DNA of 64,000 nucleotides, taken from positions 124,001 to 188,000 of the forward strand of contig JBFMDX010000003.1 of the NCBI GenBank assembly GCA_040753795.1, given 5' to 3'. A program made the position numbers and the translations under genes. How positions within the stretch are numbered: the stretch's first letter is position 1; every line of letters starts with the position of its first letter. The stretch is from Thermodesulfobacteriota bacterium. GTDB taxonomy: Bacteria; Desulfobacterota; Desulfobacteria; Desulfobacterales; Desulfosudaceae. Positions 59,865 to 64,000 of this stretch are shown here, in pieces. The notes under the pieces were generated by a model, which saw only the letters and a program-made list of their open reading frames with translations, made no database searches and was not told where the DNA came from.

Positions 59865-60794
59865 TCAGCCGATCCAGACATCGCGCTCCCGCAGGCCCGG
59901 GTGTTGAATGCGGCGCTGGACTTCCGGGCCGTGGTCGGCCAGAAAATCGCCGGTCCCCTCCGTCAGGGCCTCCGCCCGCAGAACGCCGACCAGGTCGGCG
60001 CAAAGGGACTCGATGAGTTCCCGGCAGCGGGCCGGGTCCGCCGCCTCCCCCATCAGGCGCGTGATCTTGTCCAGGCTGGCGGGGCCGAGCAGCGGCAGGG
60101 TTGACGCCGCCCGGCCGACCCATTTATAAAAAGGCAGGTATCGCTTGTTGAGCAGAAAGACGGCGGAAAAATAATCGGCGCAGAATTTGGTCATGGCATA
60201 ACGGGCGCCGAAGACATCGCCTCTTTTGACGCAGCGGGGGTAGTTGTACTGGCCGGACTGGCCGATGGTCATGCAGCGGGAGGCGATCTTTTTCAGCCGC
60301 ACGTCCTCGGGGTAGAAATCCAGCAGCACCCGCCGGCGCCGGGAAAATTCATCCGGCGGGTCGGTGAACACTTCACCGTTGGTGCAGGCCGCCAGGGCGG
60401 TTTCCGGGAGCATCAGCCAGTCTTCGGGATCATCCGGCGGCTGCCCGCAACCGATAAAACGCCGGTAAAAGGCCCCGATTTCAAAGACGCAGACGCGATC
60501 CTGCCCCCACCGGCTTTGGCGGCGGGGACCGAATCCCTCGAACACCGTCGGCAGCCCGTCAATGGCTTCCTGCAATGCCGGCCCGAAAGCGAGGTAATCG
60601 TCAGCCGTCAGCCAGACGCAGAAGCCCGGCCCCCAGTCGTGATCGCGGGACAGTTCGTCGTCGAATCCGAAACATTCCGAACCGTCTCCCACCAGGCCGG
60701 CGGCAATGCGGTCGCGCACGTGACCGAACCGGCTTTCGATCAGCGGCAGGCCGTGGGCCTCAAAATATTTTCTGGATAATGTCAGGCCCTGCAT
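59865..60794 (-). CDS. DUF4037 nucleotidyltransferase-like protein
   Basis: The 309-residue product has an N-terminal nucleotidyltransferase-like segment with acidic residues (LVGDGSECFGFDDELSRDHDWG). A helical C-terminal region follows (YNYPRCVKRGDVFGARYAMTKFC; PALGPASLDK-like region near 240), as in DUF4037 proteins. The usual G-S...D-x-D arrangement is only partly recognisable. No toxin-antitoxin partner is evident. It overlaps none of its neighbours (16 and 14 bases apart). Confidence 0.75.
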   Translation of the reverse strand: MQGLTLSRKYFEAHGLPLIESRFGHVRDRIAAGLVGDGSECFGFDDELSRDHDWGPGFCVWLTADDYLAFGPALQEAIDGLPTVFEGFGPRRQSRWGQDRVCVFEIGAFYRRFIGCGQPPDDPEDWLMLPETALAACTNGEVFTDPPDEFSRRRRVLLDFYPEDVRLKKIASRCMTIGQSGQYNYPRCVKRGDVFGARYAMTKFCADYFSAVFLLNKRYLPFYKWVGRAASTLPLLGPASLDKITRLMGEAADPARCRELIESLCADLVGVLRAEALTEGTGDFLADHGPEVQRRIQHPGLRERDVWIG

Positions 60795-60808
60795 AAGGCA
60801 TCTTTCGA

Positions 60809-61219
60809 TCAGACGCCCTGGCCCAGGTCCAGAATAGGCCGCGCCTCCAGAATGTCGAATACCACCAGATGCTTGAGCATATCGGCCGCGCCCCCGATGC
60901 GGGCCCGGATTTCAGCCAGGCGCGCCTCGAACCGGGGGCCGGAATCCGCCGTCCGCGCGACTTTCACATACAGCCGGCAGCCCTTCATGCCCATGCCCGT
61001 GCCGCCGTGCATAATAATGAGAAAGGCGGCCTGGGGGTTATGACTCAGGTTGGCCCAGGTACGGTTGTCTCCCAGCAGCATGCTGACGCGGTCGTCTCCA
61101 TCCAGGGCCGGGGACCCGAACGCGGCCACGTTTACCTTTCCGTCGGCACCGGCCGTGGCCAGGATGTTGGTCCGCTCCCGGCTGGCGAAAAACTGTTTTA
61201 CGGTATCACTGACTTGCAT
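60809..61219 (-). CDS. Pyridoxamine 5'-phosphate oxidase-like flavin-fold protein
   Basis: The product has 136 residues from the ATG at 61219; the frame upstream is a shadow of the hydratase gene. It is a split-barrel FMN-binding-like protein (ILATAGADGKVNVAAFGSPA, VSMLLGDNRTWANLSHNP, AAFLIIMHGG). The fold covers PNPOx-like and heme- or F420-linked oxidoreductases, so the reaction is open. It lies 19 bases downstream of the enoyl-CoA hydratase family gene. Confidence 0.8.
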   Translation of the reverse strand: MQVSDTVKQFFASRERTNILATAGADGKVNVAAFGSPALDGDDRVSMLLGDNRTWANLSHNPQAAFLIIMHGGTGMGMKGCRLYVKVARTADSGPRFEARLAEIRARIGGAADMLKHLVVFDILEARPILDLGQGV

Positions 61220-61238
61220 GGTCACTCCTTCCTCCGGA

Positions 61239-62030
61239 TCAACGGCCTTTGAATTGCGGCTCCCGCTTTTCCAGAAAAGCGCCGAAGCCTTCGATGATGT
61301 CTTCGGTCTTGCGGCACATTTCCAGCACATAACACTCGTAATCCAGGGCCTGCTCAAGGTCCCAGCGATAAAAATTCTGCAGGCCGCGCTTGGCAAAGGC
61401 AATGGGGATGGGCGCGTTTTTCGCTATCCTGACGGCCATCTCCCGGGCGGCCTCGACCAGCTGGTCCTGGGGCACCAGTTTATTGACCAGCCCGATGCGG
61501 AAGGCTTCTTCGGCCTTGACGATTTCGGCGCTGAAAATCAGTTCCGCGGCCTTGGCGTAGCCCACCAGCCGGGGCAGAAAATAAATGCCGCCCCAGTCCG
61601 GATGGACCCCCCGGCGGGTGAACACCTGGGCGAACCGCGCCTGGTCCCCGGCAAGGCGGATATCACAGGCCAGGGCCAGGTTGCAGCCCCCGCCGGCGGC
61701 CATGCCGTTGACCGCGGCGATGACCGGTTTTTCCATGCGGTTGATGGCCAGGACCGCCTCGCACATGGCCGGCCGCCGGCTGGAGACGGTCGCTTCCAGG
61801 GCCTTGGTTTCCCCGTCGGCAAACTCCTGGACATCGCCGCCGGTGCAGAACCATTTTCCCGTGCCGGTGATGACCACCACCCGGACATCATTATCACCGG
61901 CGGCAGCGTTCAGGGCCTGGACGATCTGCTGGCGCATGTAACCGCCGAAGGCGTTGTACCGCTCCGGCCGGTTCAGGGTGATCCAGGCGACATGGTCCTT
62001 TGTTTCCGTGAGAATATAATTATCCGTCAT
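61239..62030 (-). CDS. Enoyl-CoA hydratase/isomerase family protein
   Basis: The 263-residue crotonase-fold protein has the oxyanion-hole loop VVVITGTGKWFCTGGDVQEF and AAGGGCNLALACDIRLAG. At the second catalytic glutamate position the text is GVHPDWGGIYFLPRLVG, with Asp-Trp in place of Glu. Hydration may therefore not be its reaction, and an isomerase or hydrolase role is possible. It overlaps the nitronate-monooxygenase-like gene by 11 bases. Confidence 0.88.
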   Translation of the reverse strand: MTDNYILTETKDHVAWITLNRPERYNAFGGYMRQQIVQALNAAAGDNDVRVVVITGTGKWFCTGGDVQEFADGETKALEATVSSRRPAMCEAVLAINRMEKPVIAAVNGMAAGGGCNLALACDIRLAGDQARFAQVFTRRGVHPDWGGIYFLPRLVGYAKAAELIFSAEIVKAEEAFRIGLVNKLVPQDQLVEAAREMAVRIAKNAPIPIAFAKRGLQNFYRWDLEQALDYECYVLEMCRKTEDIIEGFGAFLEKREPQFKGR

Positions 62031-62985
62031 GACTCTCCTTGGAATGAAACAGCGCGGCCAGATTTCGGGAAAGGGCGGCCGCGCCGGTTGTAATCTCCTC
62101 CATTACCGCCGCCACATCGGCAATCGTCCGGACCAGTCCGGCGATCTGCCCGCAGGGCATGACGGCCGTGTCGGCGTTGCCGCCGGCCTGGACATAAGTG
62201 GCGTCGCCGCCGGAGATCATCTTCCGGTCGGCCTCGGCCTGGTCCATGCCCGCCACCATGGCGGTAACGGCATTGCGCATCACCCGGATGGGCATGGCGT
62301 CCTTGCCCAGCAGCAGGGTGGCGTCGCATCCGGCGGCGGCGATCATGTCCTTGAAAAAACCGGGCACCGGCGCCTGAACGGTGGCCACGAAGCGGGTGCC
62401 GATTTCGACCCCTTCAGCGCCCAGGGCAAACGCCGCCACCACACCGCGGGCGTCGGCGATACCGCCGGCGGCGATGACCGGAATGGACAGGGCATCCACC
62501 AACTGCGGCACCAGGCACATGGTGGTGATCTTCTCCCGGCCCACGTGACCGCCGGCCTCAAACCCCATGGCAATAACGGCGTCCACCCCGGCGTCCTGGG
62601 CCTTTTTCCCCATGGCCACGCTGGACACCTTGTGAGCCACCCGTAGACCGGCCGGTTTGGCCCGCTCCATAATCCTGGCCGGATTGCCGGCCGAGGTGGT
62701 AATCGTTTTAACGCCGGCTTCGATGGCGGCTTCCAGCGCCTCCAGGGCGTTGGGCCGGTAAACCGGGATATTGACGCCCACCGGTCGGTCGGTGATGGCC
62801 CGGGCAATGCCGATTTCCCGTTTGATTTCCTCTTTTTCAAGGCCCGAGGCGGCGATCTGTCCGAACCCGCCGGCCGCGGAAACAGCCCCGGCCATGGCGC
62901 CCAGGGTGATCTGCCGCATGGGCCCCAGGGACACGGGATAACGGGTGCCGAAAATGTCCGTGACCCGGTTGGCAAAAAAATTCAT
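62020..62985 (-). CDS. Nitronate monooxygenase-family flavoprotein
   Basis: The 321-residue TIM-barrel FMN protein is of the NPD/2-nitropropane dioxygenase family. Signs are RYPVSLGPMRQITLGAMAGA, VNIPVYRPNALEALE, IAMGFEAGGHVGRE and IPVIAAGGIADARG. Members also act as enoyl-ACP reductases (FabK) and other redox enzymes, so the physiological reaction is uncertain. It stands between a carboxyltransferase and a hydratase family gene, suggesting an acyl-CoA pathway. Confidence 0.88.
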   Translation of the reverse strand: MNFFANRVTDIFGTRYPVSLGPMRQITLGAMAGAVSAAGGFGQIAASGLEKEEIKREIGIARAITDRPVGVNIPVYRPNALEALEAAIEAGVKTITTSAGNPARIMERAKPAGLRVAHKVSSVAMGKKAQDAGVDAVIAMGFEAGGHVGREKITTMCLVPQLVDALSIPVIAAGGIADARGVVAAFALGAEGVEIGTRFVATVQAPVPGFFKDMIAAAGCDATLLLGKDAMPIRVMRNAVTAMVAGMDQAEADRKMISGGDATYVQAGGNADTAVMPCGQIAGLVRTIADVAAVMEEITTGAAALSRNLAALFHSKESHDG

Positions 62986-62997
62986 GTCGGTCTTTCT

Positions 62998-64000
62998 TTA
63001 CAAAGGAATATTGCCATGCCGCTTGTCGGCCCGCGGTCGTTTTTTGGCGGCCAGCATGGCCAGGGCCCGGATGACATACCGCCGGGTTTCCGCCGGGGTG
63101 ATCACGTCCTCCACGTTGATGTTGGAGGATATATCGTAAATGGGATTGGCGTAGGATTCACGGTACTCCTTGAGCTTCTGATCCAGAAATCCGGGCTCGG
63201 CGGCCCGCTCGTGGCTCCCGAACAGGAGCATGACCGACTGTTCGGCCCCGAGAATACCGGTCTCCATGGTCGGCCAGTACAGCACCAGGTCGGAGCCCAG
63301 CCCCGGCAGAATGCCCATGCCCAGGTTGCCGCCGCCGTAGGCCTTGCGCAGGGCGATGCAAATCCGCGGCACGGTGGCCTCGCACAGGGCATAAAGCACT
63401 TTGGCCCCGTGCCGGATGATGCCGGTATGTTCCTGGCTCGATCCCGGCATATAGGCCGGCGTGTCCGCCAGGATCAGCAGGGGAATGTTGAAGGCGTCGC
63501 AGAAGCGGATGAACCGGGCCTGCTTGTCGGAGCTGTCCACCGTCAGCGACCCGGCCATGACCATGGGCTGGTTGGCCACGATGCCCACGGTTTTCCCGTC
63601 CAGGCGGCCGAAGCCGGTGATCATTTCCCCGGCAAACTCCTTTTTGACTTCCATGAAATCATGGTTGTCGACGATGGCGTGAATGACCCGGCGCATGTCA
63701 TAGGGCTGATTGGGATGGGCCGGCAGAATGTCGTTTAGCTCAGGGCAGGCGCGGTCAGGTTCGTCGCCGGTTGGGACCACTGGCGGCTGCTCATGGCAGT
63801 TGGCCGGCAGGAATGAGAGCAGCCGGCGTATTTCGGACAGACAGCCGGTCTCGTCGGGGCAGCGAAAATCGCAGGTCCCGGTTTTCTGGGCGTGAACCCT
63901 GGCCCCGCCCAGCTCTTCAATGCCGATATCCTCACCGGTGACCATTTTCACCACCATGGGGCCGGTGATGAACATGTGACTGATATTGTCGACCATGAAA
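62998..64000 (-). CDS. Acyl-CoA carboxylase carboxyltransferase subunit, 5' end beyond window
   Basis: The visible 334 or so residues are the middle and C-terminal part of a biotin-dependent carboxyltransferase. They include MFITGPMVVKMVTGE, EELGGARVHAQKTGTCDF, CDAFNIPLLILADTPAYMPG, KAYGGGNLGMG and GILGAEQSVMLLFG. Family members (propionyl-CoA, methylcrotonyl-CoA or glutaconyl-CoA type) have about 500-520 residues, so about 170 residues lie beyond 64000. The ATG seen at 63996 is internal. Substrate type cannot be settled here. Confidence 0.9.
   Translation of the reverse strand, partial: FMVDNISHMFITGPMVVKMVTGEDIGIEELGGARVHAQKTGTCDFRCPDETGCLSEIRRLLSFLPANCHEQPPVVPTGDEPDRACPELNDILPAHPNQPYDMRRVIHAIVDNHDFMEVKKEFAGEMITGFGRLDGKTVGIVANQPMVMAGSLTVDSSDKQARFIRFCDAFNIPLLILADTPAYMPGSSQEHTGIIRHGAKVLYALCEATVPRICIALRKAYGGGNLGMGILPGLGSDLVLYWPTMETGILGAEQSVMLLFGSHERAAEPGFLDQKLKEYRESYANPIYDISSNINVEDVITPAETRRYVIRALAMLAAKKRPRADKRHGNIPL

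Overview
The window is dense, GC-rich bacterial chromosome with long same-strand gene runs. It carries no phage, CRISPR array, rRNA or tRNA that I can recognise. The gene content points to an anaerobic Desulfobacterota (deltaproteobacterial sulfate-reducer type). This is an inference from several traits together: an archaeal-style entry to aromatic biosynthesis (ADH synthase plus 3-dehydroquinate synthase II), a PPi-type phosphofructokinase, DUF362/ferredoxin proteins, and many acyl-CoA enzymes. I cannot name the species.

Layout. 1-2.0 kb: a partial membrane histidine kinase translationally coupled to a periplasmic ABC-type binding protein. 2.0-13.5 kb: a type II secretion cluster on the minus strand, in transcription order gspE-F-G-H-I-J-K-L-M-C-D. 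13.8-20.1 kb: nucleotide-sugar genes (fcl, gmd, UDP-xylose synthase, UDP-glucose dehydrogenase), a Tyr/Ala-repeat protein and a ParA-like ATPase, followed by a plus-strand GT39-like membrane protein and a response regulator. 23-30.7 kb: a compact minus-strand aromatic amino-acid operon (ADH synthase, DHQ synthase II, pheA, aroE, aroA, aroK, aroC, tyrA). 30.9-36.7 kb: a small membrane protein, an acyl-CoA synthetase, a ferredoxin protein and PPi-PFK. 37-40 kb: hsp20, lon and a tiny Lys-rich protein. 41-44 kb: pabA and a pabB-pabC fusion. 44-56 kb: oxidoreductase, exported MEMO-AMMECR1 fusion, acyl-CoA synthetase, DUF362, thiolases, MBL hydrolase, acyltransferase. 56.6-58.9 kb: moeA, tatA, a possible tiny ORF and a TPR protein. 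58.9-64 kb: a minus-strand run with carboxyltransferase, nitronate monooxygenase-like protein, enoyl-CoA hydratase family protein, flavin-fold protein, DUF4037 and an epimerase.

The strongest new observation is regulatory. In front of the aromatic operon lies an unlisted 28-codon leader ORF in which 10 of 11 consecutive codons are Phe, Tyr or Trp. It is nested in a pause hairpin and followed by a perfect intrinsic terminator. A 12-bp alternative pairing would break that terminator. This is a complete ribosome-stalling attenuator that appears to read all three aromatic tRNAs at once and to control the whole pathway from its first committed step.

Other signals: a dispersed TTAAGTGR repeat family at three loci, one of which supplies the gspD stop codon; a TxFGxVKR motif present twice in GspD and once at the end of GspC; a histone-H1-like tail on Lon followed by a 40% lysine mini-protein; a perfect 21-bp inverted repeat that supplies the annotated pabA start; several long palindromes; a signal-peptide-bearing MEMO-AMMECR1 fusion; and a possibly leaderless MBL gene.
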